Source: Pedobacter ginsengisoli (GTDB taxonomy: Bacteria; Bacteroidota; Bacteroidia; Sphingobacteriales; Sphingobacteriaceae). Taken from it: DNA of 64,000 nucleotides. The stretch spans positions 124,001 to 188,000 of the forward strand of contig NZ_JASSYX010000001.1 in the NCBI RefSeq assembly GCF_030244015.1, in the 5' to 3' direction. The notes below the pieces were generated by a model. That model was not told where the DNA came from. It did no database searches and saw only the letters and a program-made list of their open reading frames with translations. Numbering within the stretch: position 1 is the first letter of the stretch; every line of letters starts with the position of its first letter. The position numbers and the translations under genes are program-made. This document shows positions 34,793 to 43,728 of the stretch, one piece after another.

Positions 34793-35434
34793 ATGGGAAA
34801 ATTAACAGGCGGTATCGATTACGATATGATCGGCCGCACGGGAAACCACGTAGGAAGAAGGGTTAAGGGTGTCAACATCATCTCTATGCGTCCTGCGAAA
34901 TCAAACAGACCGCCGACGCAACTGCAGCTGAACCAGCGGATTCAGTTTGGCTTGATAACGAGCTGGCTAAGCTGGATCAGTTCTTTTATCAAGATCGGCT
35001 TCCAGAATTACGATGCTGACAAGTCACCGATGAATGCTGCGGTGGGCTACAATCTGGAAAAAGCCATTACGGGTGTTGCTCCAAATTACACGATTGATTA
35101 TGAGAAAGCAGCTTTCAGCCGCGGTGTACTGGCCAAAGCGATGAATTTGGTGATGGCGACTACCGAGGACGCCCAGCTGGATTTCACCTGGGAGGTCAGC
35201 ACAAATTCGATGCCGGGTGCGGCTACGGATAAGGCAGTGTTTATTGTCTACAATCCGTCAAAGCAGGAGTTTGTGATGTCGGGTACGGGGCCGGTCAGGT
35301 CCACGCTTTCTTATGACATGGCATTGCCCTCGAACTTTTCAGGAGACAATGTGCAGGTGTGGATGGTGTTTGTGAGTGCTGATGGTAAGAAGGTGAGTGA
35401 TACGCAGTTTATTGCTGCGACGGTGGTTCAGTAA
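34793..35434 (+). CDS. DUF6266 family protein (copy 2)
   Basis: 213 aa from ATG 34793 (MGKLTGGIDYDMIGRTGNHV); the frame is open 16 codons earlier without a normal start. Same skeleton as the copy at 20730-21380: RPPTQLQLNQRIQF, SPMNAAVGYNLEKAI, a beta-rich half with DFTWEV, ATDKAVFIVYNPSKQEFVMS and ADGKKVSDTQF. No signal peptide or membrane span, so it is cytoplasmic unless released by other means. It precedes a holin-like and a peptidoglycan hydrolase gene, and a long nested hairpin. Confidence 0.82.
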   Translation: MGKLTGGIDYDMIGRTGNHVGRRVKGVNIISMRPAKSNRPPTQLQLNQRIQFGLITSWLSWISSFIKIGFQNYDADKSPMNAAVGYNLEKAITGVAPNYTIDYEKAAFSRGVLAKAMNLVMATTEDAQLDFTWEVSTNSMPGAATDKAVFIVYNPSKQEFVMSGTGPVRSTLSYDMALPSNFSGDNVQVWMVFVSADGKKVSDTQFIAATVVQ

Positions 35435-35437
35435 TTT

Positions 35438-35527
35438 GTGAGAAAAACTGGTGAACTCCTCCTGGACTGGGACACAGCTTCGCAATGCCCCTATGTCCCA
35501 TCGGAGTCACCAGTTTTTCTCTCTCAC
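35438..35527 (+). terminator. long nested stem-loop after DUF6266
   Basis: AGAAAAACTGGTG (35441-35453) pairs perfectly with CACCAGTTTTTCT (35508-35520), extended by ACTCC/GGAGT (35455-35459/35503-35507) after one bulged A, and an inner TGGGACA/TGTCCCA stem (35468-35474/35494-35500). It is followed by a pyrimidine tract. It is a terminator or a structured element separating DUF6266 from the lysis-like genes. Confidence 0.7.
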
Positions 35528-35615
35528 AACAAATTAAAACAACGAGTCGCAACATAAACAATGCGTAGTCACAAGGGGAAGGGGTAGTAGGGTAATTAAA
35601 AATTAAAAGAAAATT

Positions 35616-35993
35616 ATGAAAGAGATATTAATGAACGGAGGTATACATCTCTGGAACCTCTTGAATGGGGTGAAGAAAGAGCACAGGTTGATGCTGTCGC
35701 TGATGGCATTGTGGAGTGTAGTGACGGAGTTTTTTAGCAGCCCGGAGATCAGTACGGGGATTAACCAGAGTGTGCCGATCATGATCGTGCTGAGTTTGAT
35801 CAGCTTTTTAGCATTGGTGCATTTGTGCTGGTGGTTGCTTCAACGGTTTTGGCTGAGTGTGGGGTTGCCGGGTTTGAGCAGTATGGTTTTACAGTTTAGT
35901 TCGCTTGAGTTATGGAAACAGTTAGGGTTTTTCTGGTTGTCTTTTGCCTTGCTGCTTTTAACAGGTTTGGGATGTCTGGTAGCAATTTTATAG
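35616..35993 (+). CDS. three-span holin-like membrane protein
   Basis: 125 aa. Three hydrophobic segments at about 25-41 (LMLSLMALWSVVTEFF), 52-78 (SVPIMIVLSLISFLALVHLC) and 102-124 (LGFFWLSFALLLLTGLGCLV), with charged residues near the N-terminus only. Size and topology are those of class I holins. No sequence family was recognised. The next gene, overlapping by 82 bases, encodes a peptidoglycan hydrolase, the usual partner of a holin. Confidence 0.62.
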   Translation: MKEILMNGGIHLWNLLNGVKKEHRLMLSLMALWSVVTEFFSSPEISTGINQSVPIMIVLSLISFLALVHLCWWLLQRFWLSVGLPGLSSMVLQFSSLELWKQLGFFWLSFALLLLTGLGCLVAIL

Positions 35994-36433
35994 CTTATGA
36001 AAGAGGACACAACGCAGGAGCTGTCGTCGAAGCAGCGAGAAAGGAAATCGGCGTTCGTGAGGTTAGCGAGAATGCTGGGGAGAGAGTTGATGAGTATTGT
36101 GCGTATGTGGGTGTCAAAAAAGTCGCGTGGTGTGCTGCGTTTGTCTCCTGGTGCTTTGGTCAGGCGGGTTATACCCAGCCGAAGACAGCGTGGAGCCCGG
36201 CACTATTTCCCAAGGGACGACTTAGAAGAGAGCCGATTCCCGGAATGATCATGGGTATTTACTTTCCGTCAATGGGCCGCATAGCTCATTGCGGAATTGT
36301 GGAGTCGTTGCGCGGAGACTTTATAGTTTCCATTGAGGGCAATACGAATTCAGATGGGTCTAGAAACGGGAATGGGGTTTACAGGCGTGTGCGGCACAGG
36401 AGGAATATTGCAAAGTTTGCGAATTGGTTTTAG
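35912..36433 (+). CDS. CHAP/TIGR02594-type peptidoglycan hydrolase (endolysin-like)
   Basis: 173 aa from ATG 35912, or 153 aa from ATG 35972. The longer start gives METVRVFLVVFCLAAF, which resembles a signal or signal-anchor, but the region also codes the last span of the overlapping holin-like gene, so hydrophobicity may be incidental. The catalytic domain shows AARKEIGVREVSENAGERV, the nucleophile Cys in VAWCAAFVSWCFGQAG, the histidine in GRIAHCGIVES and EGNTNSDG. It should cleave peptide or amide bonds in peptidoglycan, as phage lysins do. Confidence 0.8.
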   Translation: METVRVFLVVFCLAAFNRFGMSGSNFIAYERGHNAGAVVEAARKEIGVREVSENAGERVDEYCAYVGVKKVAWCAAFVSWCFGQAGYTQPKTAWSPALFPKGRLRREPIPGMIMGIYFPSMGRIAHCGIVESLRGDFIVSIEGNTNSDGSRNGNGVYRRVRHRRNIAKFANWF

Positions 36434-36531
36434 AAAACAGGATAGTGCAGGTTGCGATAATTAGAGTTATTTGTAATATTGCATGTGCAGCCTGAGCAGG
36501 GCTAACCAAATATTCCGATACTGACCGACCC

Positions 36532-39312
36532 ATGAACAGAAACTTCAGTTATTACTGCTTTTTGCTTTGTCTTATTTTATTACTGCCATCGTCCGGATTC
36601 TCCGTTCCCGGTCCTCAGGTCATTTCTTTAACGTGTGAATACAGGGCCAATCCCATTGGTGTGGAATCGGCAAACCCCGTGTTGAGCTGGAAGTTTAATG
36701 GGCAAGGCCGCAACGTAAACCAGTCTGCCTATCAGATCCTGGTAGCCAGTACAATAACAGAACTCAATAACGATAAAGGCGTCCAGTGGAATTCCGGTAA
36801 GGTACTTTCATCTTCCTCGATCCAGGTGCGGTATGCAGGCAAGCCCCTGCAGTCCGGAAAACAATATTTTTATAAGGTAAAGATCTGGGACCATAAAGGC
36901 ATCAGCTCTGACTGGAGTAAAGCCGCTTCCTGGCAGATGGGATTGCTGAGGAATGAAGACTGGAAGAATGCAAAATGGATTGGTTATGAAGAAATGCCTG
37001 AAACAGAAAAAATCATTCCTGCAGTTCACATGCGCGGGAATTTTCCGGAAAAGAATGATGTATTGCCTTTGTTCCGCAAGAAATTTAATGTCAGTAAAAC
37101 GATCAAAAGAGCCACGGCATTTGTGTCTGGTCTGGGGCATTTTGACCTGAGCCTGAACGGTGCCAAAGTTGGTGATCATTTCCTGGACCCTGGCTGGACC
37201 AAGTATGATGAGCAGGCGCTTTATGTAACATTTGACCTGACGCAAAAGATAAAGCAGGGTGGCAATGCCCTGGGTGTGATCCTGGGCAATGGTTTTTACT
37301 TCATTCCAAGGGACAAGCGTTACAGGAAGATCACAGGGGCCTATGGTTATCCTAAACTGATCTGCCGTCTTTTACTCGAGTATAGTGACGGCAGTACGGA
37401 AGATATAATTACTGACGAAAGCTGGAAAACTGCACGTTCCCCGGTTACTTTCAGCAGCATTTACGGAGGTGAGGATTATGATGCAACACTGGAACAAAAA
37501 GGCTGGGATACTCCGGTCTTTGATGATGCACCATGGAAAAATGCGATCCCTATAAGCGGATCTCCGGTGCTGAACTCGCAAATGGCGGAGCCTTTAAAGA
37601 TATTTGAAAACTTTACACCCATTAAGGTCACCCAGATCAAACCAGGTGTTTGGGTTTACGACATGGGTCAGAATGCTTCAGCCATTCCTGCGATAGCTGT
37701 AAAGGGTAAACGTGGTGCGGTAGTGAGGATATCTCCGGGAGAGCTGCTAAACAAGGACGGTTCTGTCAATCAGTCCGCCAGCGGTGATCCGCATTATTAC
37801 GACTATACGCTGAGCGGGGAGGGCATTGAGCACTGGCAGCCTAAATTCACGTATTACGGGTTCCGGTATATACAGGTAGAGGGCGCTGTTCCGGAAAAGG
37901 AAACCAATCCTGATAACAAGCCGGTAATAATTTCTCTTAAAAGTCTGCACATCCGGAATGCCGCCAAACGGGCGGGTACTTTTACTTCGTCAAATGAGTT
38001 GTTCAATAAGACCAACACGATCATAGACTGGGCCATTAAAAGCAATATGGTGAGTGTGTTTACCGATTGTCCGCACCGCGAGAAGCTCGGTTGGCTGGAG
38101 CAGGCGCATTTGATGGGCGGTTCTGTTCAGTACAATTATGACGTGGCTACACTCAACAAAAAGATCGTCGATGACATGATCATAGGGCAGACCAGGGATG
38201 GGCTGGTGCCTGACATCACGCCTGAATATGTACATTTTGATGCCGGCTTTCGTGATTCTCCGGAATGGGGGAGCAGCGGCATCATTGTGCCATGGTACAT
38301 TTACGAATGGTATGGCGATAGAGATGTGCTGGTAAAAAGCTATCCGATGATGCAGAAATACATCGCCTATTTGCGGGGCAAAGCGAATGACCACATTTTG
38401 TCGCACGGACTGGGCGACTGGTTTGACATAGGCCCAAATAACCCGGGCGAGGCACAGCTGACCCCCAAAGCCGTCACAGCGACCGCAATTTATTATTATA
38501 ACCTGAGCATCATCAGTAAGGTCGCCAAGCTGCTGAATAAAGCGGATGACCTGGCTAAATACCGTGACCTGGCAGGGAAAGTCAGGACTGCTTTCAATAC
38601 GAAATTCTTTAATAAAAGTACCATGCAATATTCGACCGGGAGCCAGACGGCAAATGCAATGGCTGTATATATGGAACTGGTTGAGCCTGAATATAAACAG
38701 GTTGTGGTAGATAACCTGGTCAATGAAATTAAAGGACGCGGAAACGCTTTGACAGCTGGGGATATCGGCTATCGCTACGTGCTGCGTGTGCTGGATGATG
38801 CGGGCAGGTCGGATGTGATCTATGACATGAACAGCCGCTCAGATGTGCCGGGCTATGGCTGGCAGCTGGCGCATGGTGCTACCGCGCTGACCGAATCCTG
38901 GCAGGCCTATGGTTTCGTTTCCAATAACCATTTTATGCTGGGACACCTTATGGAATGGCTGTACAGTGGAATTGGGGGGATACGCAATGCCAAAGGTGCT
39001 ATAGCTTACAAGACTGTAGAGATCAGGCCCCAGGCAGTAGGTGACCTGACCAATGCCAGGGCCACCTATGAATCTCCTTATGGTACCATCCTGTCTTCCT
39101 GGAAGAAAACAGGGCATGAATTTTTGCTCGAAGCCGAGGTTCCGGCCAATAGCAGGGCTATAGTTTATTTACCCGCCAGTGCTGCTTCGGTTATTCTTGA
39201 AGGCGGGAAAGATATTCGCGGATCAAAGACTTTCCGTCTGAGTGCTGCAGGCAATAAGCAGGTTAAAATTGAAATCGGCTCGGGCAAATACAGTTTCAGC
39301 GTTAAGAACTAG
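36532..39312 (+). CDS. alpha-L-rhamnosidase, GH78
   Basis: 926 aa. Signal peptide [20 protein letters not shown]. An N-terminal Ig/fibronectin-like part (about 30-150: [20 protein letters not shown]) precedes a concanavalin-like accessory domain ([23 protein letters not shown] stretch) and the (alpha/alpha)6 barrel with the signature [36 protein letters not shown] and [16 protein letters not shown]. The C-terminal beta domain closes the protein. It removes terminal rhamnose from plant glycosides or polysaccharides in the periplasm or outside. It overlaps the convergent helicase gene by 11 bases, leaving no room for a terminator. Confidence 0.93.
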   Translation: MNRNFSYYCFLLCLILLLPSSGFSVPGPQVISLTCEYRANPIGVESANPVLSWKFNGQGRNVNQSAYQILVASTITELNNDKGVQWNSGKVLSSSSIQVRYAGKPLQSGKQYFYKVKIWDHKGISSDWSKAASWQMGLLRNEDWKNAKWIGYEEMPETEKIIPAVHMRGNFPEKNDVLPLFRKKFNVSKTIKRATAFVSGLGHFDLSLNGAKVGDHFLDPGWTKYDEQALYVTFDLTQKIKQGGNALGVILGNGFYFIPRDKRYRKITGAYGYPKLICRLLLEYSDGSTEDIITDESWKTARSPVTFSSIYGGEDYDATLEQKGWDTPVFDDAPWKNAIPISGSPVLNSQMAEPLKIFENFTPIKVTQIKPGVWVYDMGQNASAIPAIAVKGKRGAVVRISPGELLNKDGSVNQSASGDPHYYDYTLSGEGIEHWQPKFTYYGFRYIQVEGAVPEKETNPDNKPVIISLKSLHIRNAAKRAGTFTSSNELFNKTNTIIDWAIKSNMVSVFTDCPHREKLGWLEQAHLMGGSVQYNYDVATLNKKIVDDMIIGQTRDGLVPDITPEYVHFDAGFRDSPEWGSSGIIVPWYIYEWYGDRDVLVKSYPMMQKYIAYLRGKANDHILSHGLGDWFDIGPNNPGEAQLTPKAVTATAIYYYNLSIISKVAKLLNKADDLAKYRDLAGKVRTAFNTKFFNKSTMQYSTGSQTANAMAVYMELVEPEYKQVVVDNLVNEIKGRGNALTAGDIGYRYVLRVLDDAGRSDVIYDMNSRSDVPGYGWQLAHGATALTESWQAYGFVSNNHFMLGHLMEWLYSGIGGIRNAKGAIAYKTVEIRPQAVGDLTNARATYESPYGTILSSWKKTGHEFLLEAEVPANSRAIVYLPASAASVILEGGKDIRGSKTFRLSAAGNKQVKIEIGSGKYSFSVKN

Positions 39313-40627
39313 CTGGTCTCTGCCTGCTCTTGTTGTGCCATTTTCTGCCGCCACCACCGCCGCTGCCAGGAGTTTTCTTTGCTCCGCTCAGGTTGGGCTG
39401 TTTTTCTGTACGCTGCGGACGGGCTCCCCTTGAAGGTTTAGACTTACCCTTTGCCTTTGCTTCGGCGGCACCTGCCATTAGGCTTTGCCAGCTCATTGCA
39501 TAAGGATGGTCTTCTGTTACCGGAACTTTAAGCCCGATCAGCTTTTCAATATCATCGAGGAATTCTTTTTCTTCTCCATCGCAAAATGAAAGTGCGGTAC
39601 CGCTCAGTCCTGCGCGGCCGGTACGGCCGATGCGGTGTACATAAGTCTCCGGAATGTTTGGCAGTTCGTAGTTGATCACATGTGCCAGCTCATCCACATC
39701 AATACCACGTGCGGCGATATCAGTAGCCACGAGTATGCGTGTGGTCTTTGCCTTGAAATTGGTCAGTGCTCTTTGTCTGGCATTTTGTGATTTGTTGCCA
39801 TGTATGGCTTCCGCTTTTATTCCGGCTTTGATCAGGTCTTTTACGATCCTGTCTGAACCATGTTTGGTACGGGCAAAAACAAGCGCGGTTTCAATCGTTC
39901 TGTCTTTTAAGATGTGCAGCAAGAGGTCCTTCTTGTCATTTTTAGAAACAAAGAAGATCTGCTGCTGGATTTTTTCTGCTGTAGAGGATACCGGCGTGAC
40001 TTCAACTTTAACAGGGTTCTTTAAGATCGTATCTGCCAGGGTCTGGATCTCTTTTGGCATGGTAGCCGAAAAGAACAGGGTCTGTCTGATGGCAGGCAGT
40101 TTGGCGATGACTTTTTTGACATCGTGGATAAAACCCATGTCGAGCATCCGGTCTGCCTCGTCCAGGACAAAGATCTCCACATCGCGGAGGTTGATGAATC
40201 CCTGGTTCATCAGGTCCAGTAAACGGCCCGGAGTGGCTACCAAAATGTCGACGCCTCTGTGCAGTGCATCGGTTTGTGCCTTTTGTCCCACACCGCCAAA
40301 TATCACCAGATGACGCAGTGGCAGATTTTTTCCGTAGGCTTTGAAGCTTTCTTCGATCTGGATGGCCAGTTCCCTGGTCGGGGTCAGTATCAATGCCTTA
40401 ATGGCTTTATGTACCTTGGTGTTTTGGTGTGGCTTGCTCAGCAACTGCAGCATAGGAATGGCAAAAGCAGCAGTTTTACCTGTGCCGGTTTGCGCACACC
40501 CGAGCAGGTCTTTACCTTGTAATATAGATGGGATGGATTGTTCCTGGATTGGGGTAGGTTGTGTATAACCTTCTGTTTGCAGCGCTTTTAAAATTGGCTC
40601 AATCAGATCTAGTTCTTGAAATAACAA
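39302..40627 (-). CDS. DEAD-box RNA helicase, RhlE-like, TTG start
   Basis: 441 aa. The start must be TTG at 40627 (reading [16 protein letters not shown]), because no ATG lies between it and the upstream in-frame stop. Motifs: Q motif [19 protein letters not shown], Ia [38 protein letters not shown]. The tail ([17 protein letters not shown] to the end) is basic and glycine-rich, typical of RNA-annealing helicases of ribosome assembly and mRNA decay. Divergent from parE. Confidence 0.92.
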   Translation of the reverse strand: MLFQELDLIEPILKALQTEGYTQPTPIQEQSIPSILQGKDLLGCAQTGTGKTAAFAIPMLQLLSKPHQNTKVHKAIKALILTPTRELAIQIEESFKAYGKNLPLRHLVIFGGVGQKAQTDALHRGVDILVATPGRLLDLMNQGFINLRDVEIFVLDEADRMLDMGFIHDVKKVIAKLPAIRQTLFFSATMPKEIQTLADTILKNPVKVEVTPVSSTAEKIQQQIFFVSKNDKKDLLLHILKDRTIETALVFARTKHGSDRIVKDLIKAGIKAEAIHGNKSQNARQRALTNFKAKTTRILVATDIAARGIDVDELAHVINYELPNIPETYVHRIGRTGRAGLSGTALSFCDGEEKEFLDDIEKLIGLKVPVTEDHPYAMSWQSLMAGAAEAKAKGKSKPSRGARPQRTEKQPNLSGAKKTPGSGGGGGRKWHNKSRQRPASS

Positions 40628-40745
40628 TGTGTTGTCTTTTAGTGATTAAATGGAGGCGAACGAATATCGCCCTGCTGCAAAGGTACATATAATACTTAGA
40701 GTTGAGAATTTTTAATCGGAATGTGTATTTGTTGAAACTTTATGG

Positions 40746-40776
40746 TTGATTCCGGTATAATATTCGGTTATGTTTG
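40746..40776 (+). promoter_or_regulatory. Bacteroidota promoter for parE
   Basis: TTG at 40746-40748, 20-base spacer, TATGTTTG at 40769-40776. The start point would be near 40783, 13 bases before the ATG at 40796. Confidence 0.6.
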
Positions 40777-40795
40777 TATTATACTCATTTACATC

Positions 40796-42721
40796 ATGGC
40801 TGAACCGAATTATAACGAAGATAGCATCCGCTCACTCGACTGGAAGGAACACATCAGACTACGTCCCGGTATGTATATCGGTAAACTTGGCGATGGTTCT
40901 GCGCAGGACGACGGGATTTACGTGCTGCTGAAGGAAATCGTGGATAACTCTATTGATGAATTTGTAATGGGCTCAGGCCGCACCATAGAGATCACGGTGT
41001 CAGAACATAAAGTGAATGTACGTGATTACGGCCGGGGAATTCCTCTGGGTAAGGTGATTGACTGCGTGTCCAAGATCAATACCGGAGGTAAGTACGACAG
41101 CAATGCTTTTCAGAAATCCGTGGGACTGAATGGCGTGGGTACAAAGGCCGTGAATGCATTGTCAACTAATTTTGTGGTACAGTCTTACCGGGATGGTAAA
41201 ACCAAGAAAGTAGAGTTTTCTAAGGGGGAAATCGTGCTGGACAATGAGGTTATTGACACCACACAACGCAACGGTACTTCCATTACTTTTTATCCGGATG
41301 AGACCATTTTCAGGAATTACCATTATATATCCGACTTTGTAGAAAGTATGATCTGGAACTATGTGTTCCTGAATACGGGACTGACGATCAATTACAACGG
41401 ACAGAAGTTCCTGTCTGAACGTGGATTGTATGACCTGCTGCACAAGGTGGCCGATGTAGAGAACATCAGGTACCCGGTAATCCACCTTAAAGGCAATGAC
41501 ATCGAGATCGCGATGACCCACGGACAGCAATATGGTGAAGATTACCACTCTTTTGTGAACGGTCAGCATACCACGCAGGGCGGCACACACCAGGCTGCAT
41601 TCCGCGAAGCGGTGGTAAAGACCATAAGAGAATATTATAAGAAAGAATTTGATGCCTCTGATGTGAGGTCTTCTATTATCGCGGCGGTTTCTGTACGGGT
41701 GCAGGAGCCTGTATTTGAATCGCAGACCAAGACCAAACTGGGTTCCCAGAACATGGGTCCTGAAGGGCCTTCTGTACGTACGTTCATCAATGATTTTGTG
41801 AAGAAAGAACTGGACGATTACCTACATAAGCATGCGGAGGTAGCGGACGCATTGCTGAAAAGGATCATGCAGTCTGAGCGGGAGCGCAAGGACATTGCCG
41901 GAATTAAGAAACTGGCCAATGACCGGGCAAAAAAAGCCTCGCTGCACAACAAGAAACTGAGGGATTGTAAGGTACATTTCAACACCAATCACGATAAACG
42001 ATACGAAACTACGTTGTTCATTACCGAGGGGGACTCGGCTTCCGGCTCTATTACCAAATCAAGAGATGTGGATTGCCAGGCAGTATTCAGTTTGAAAGGC
42101 AAGCCTTTAAACTGTTATGAGCTGACCAAGAAAGTGGTTTACGAAAATGAGGAGTTCAATCTGCTGCAGCATGCGCTGAATATTGAAGACGGACTGGATG
42201 GCCTGCATTACAACAACATTGTGATCGCTACCGATGCTGATGTGGACGGGATGCACATCAGGCTGCTGATGATGACTTTCTTTTTGCAGTTCTTCCCGGA
42301 CCTGGTCAGGGCAGGACACGTATACATTCTGCAAACTCCGTTGTTCAGGGTGCGCAATAAAAAAGAAACGATCTATTGTTACAGCGATGACGAACGCAAA
42401 AAAGCCATTGAAAAACTGGGCAATAAGCCGGAGATCACCAGGTTTAAAGGACTGGGAGAGATCTCACCGGATGAATTCGGATTGTTCATCGGCAAGGACA
42501 TCAGACTTGATCCTGTGATTCTCAAGGACCAGACCATAAAGAACTTGCTGGAGTACTATATGGGCAAGAATACGCCCGACAGGCAGCAGCACATCATCAG
42601 GAATCTGAGGATAGAGAAAGATACGGTAGAAGCACTGATCTCTGCAGATGAAGACGCCGCAACGACTGCGGTGGTACATGACGTAGTTGAGACAGACGAG
42701 GATCTGGCGGAGTCGGCCTAG
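40796..42721 (+). CDS. parE: DNA topoisomerase IV subunit B
   Basis: 641 aa from ATG 40796, which follows the promoter; the frame opens earlier but inside it. GHKL ATPase signatures: [10 protein letters not shown] (catalytic Glu and Asn), [23 protein letters not shown]. Transducer domain to about 400, then TOPRIM with [10 protein letters not shown] and [12 protein letters not shown]. The length fits ParE/GyrB; pairing with the long ParC-like subunit 9 kb away favours topoisomerase IV. The enzyme decatenates chromosomes. The stop overlaps that of brkB by four bases (CTAG). Confidence 0.85.
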   Translation: MAEPNYNEDSIRSLDWKEHIRLRPGMYIGKLGDGSAQDDGIYVLLKEIVDNSIDEFVMGSGRTIEITVSEHKVNVRDYGRGIPLGKVIDCVSKINTGGKYDSNAFQKSVGLNGVGTKAVNALSTNFVVQSYRDGKTKKVEFSKGEIVLDNEVIDTTQRNGTSITFYPDETIFRNYHYISDFVESMIWNYVFLNTGLTINYNGQKFLSERGLYDLLHKVADVENIRYPVIHLKGNDIEIAMTHGQQYGEDYHSFVNGQHTTQGGTHQAAFREAVVKTIREYYKKEFDASDVRSSIIAAVSVRVQEPVFESQTKTKLGSQNMGPEGPSVRTFINDFVKKELDDYLHKHAEVADALLKRIMQSERERKDIAGIKKLANDRAKKASLHNKKLRDCKVHFNTNHDKRYETTLFITEGDSASGSITKSRDVDCQAVFSLKGKPLNCYELTKKVVYENEEFNLLQHALNIEDGLDGLHYNNIVIATDADVDGMHIRLLMMTFFLQFFPDLVRAGHVYILQTPLFRVRNKKETIYCYSDDERKKAIEKLGNKPEITRFKGLGEISPDEFGLFIGKDIRLDPVILKDQTIKNLLEYYMGKNTPDRQQHIIRNLRIEKDTVEALISADEDAATTAVVHDVVETDEDLAESA

Positions 42722-43719
42722 GTTTCGGTCGGATGATCGATCTTGGTATCTTCGGGATGCTGGGGAGGAAGTATATCCACTTTCTTTTCCACCACTACGA
42801 TTTTGGTATGCACTGCATACTTGCTTGGTGTGATTCCTTTAGCGTACCGCTCTGCATAAGCCTGCGTAAATTCTGCCCCGAAATACAGGATAATGGAGGT
42901 ATAATAAATCCACAGAAGGATGACGATGATGGAGCTCGCCGCTCCAAAAGCAGAGCCGGGATTGCCTTTTTCTATATAGATACCAATGGCGTATTTGCCC
43001 AGACTAAACAGCAATGCGGTAAATAATGCGCCTACCAGCGCTGGCTTCCATTTGAGATTGACATCCGGCAGTACTTTAAATATAATGGCAAAAATACTGG
43101 TCACTACTGCCAGGGTCAGGGCGTTGGTCACGATCAGCATCAGCAATTCAGATACTCTTTCAATGCCTATTTTGGTAGCATAACCTTCCAGTCTGTCCCC
43201 AATGCCAACTACTATGCTGTTGATTACTAAGGAAACCAGTAGCAGAAAGCCAAGCGAAGCGATCATAGAAAAAGAAAGAAGTCTGTTGGTGATCAGTTTT
43301 TTCCAGCCTTTTTTGGGAACAGCCTTTACCTTCCAGATCAGGTTGATGCTGTCCTGAATCTCTATAAAGATGGCCGTTGCGCCCACAATCAGAGTTCCGA
43401 TACCAATGATCAGTCCGAGGGTACTTTTGCCGGACAGATTCGCGTTATTTACAAAACCCCTTAACTGATTTGCAGCATCTGCGCCCACCATGTCGCTGAT
43501 CTCACCAAACAATTTGGTGTTGGGGTCCATATTGTCACCCAGAAACAAGCTGGCTGCGGAGATTACAATAATGATCAGCGGTGTTAAAGAAAATATAGTA
43601 TAATAAGCAAGTGCAGCGCTGAGCTTCATTACCCGGTCTTCCATAAATCCCTTACCCGCGGCTATAAATAAGTGGGCCGTTGCTTTTATAAAATGAGAAG
43701 CTTTTTTAAAAAATGTCAT
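42718..43719 (-). CDS. YihY/BrkB-family inner membrane protein
   Basis: 333 aa from ATG 43719; a TTG two codons earlier is less likely. Six membrane spans with family signatures [20 protein letters not shown] (residues about 30-50), [15 protein letters not shown] and [20 protein letters not shown] near the end. The cytoplasmic C-terminus is acidic and proline-containing. The role is debated: once annotated as ribonuclease BN, now regarded as a membrane transporter-like family. It lies nine bases after tamL on the minus strand, so it is the last gene of the tamB-tamL-brkB operon. Confidence 0.87.
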   Translation of the reverse strand: MTFFKKASHFIKATAHLFIAAGKGFMEDRVMKLSAALAYYTIFSLTPLIIIVISAASLFLGDNMDPNTKLFGEISDMVGADAANQLRGFVNNANLSGKSTLGLIIGIGTLIVGATAIFIEIQDSINLIWKVKAVPKKGWKKLITNRLLSFSMIASLGFLLLVSLVINSIVVGIGDRLEGYATKIGIERVSELLMLIVTNALTLAVVTSIFAIIFKVLPDVNLKWKPALVGALFTALLFSLGKYAIGIYIEKGNPGSAFGAASSIIVILLWIYYTSIILYFGAEFTQAYAERYAKGITPSKYAVHTKIVVVEKKVDILPPQHPEDTKIDHPTET

Positions 43720-43728
43720 GATCAAATA

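Noticed and set aside
35997..36248. 83-codon basic ORF in the lysin gene
   Set aside because: Out of frame with the conserved CHAP-type domain that covers the same DNA.
34336..36433. Prophage
   Set aside because: Only HTH and lysis-like genes are present; no integrase, terminase, portal, capsid or tail gene was found in the window.
37990..38628. 212-codon minus-strand ORF in the GH78 gene
   Set aside because: Antisense to the conserved catalytic domain; no start context or domain.
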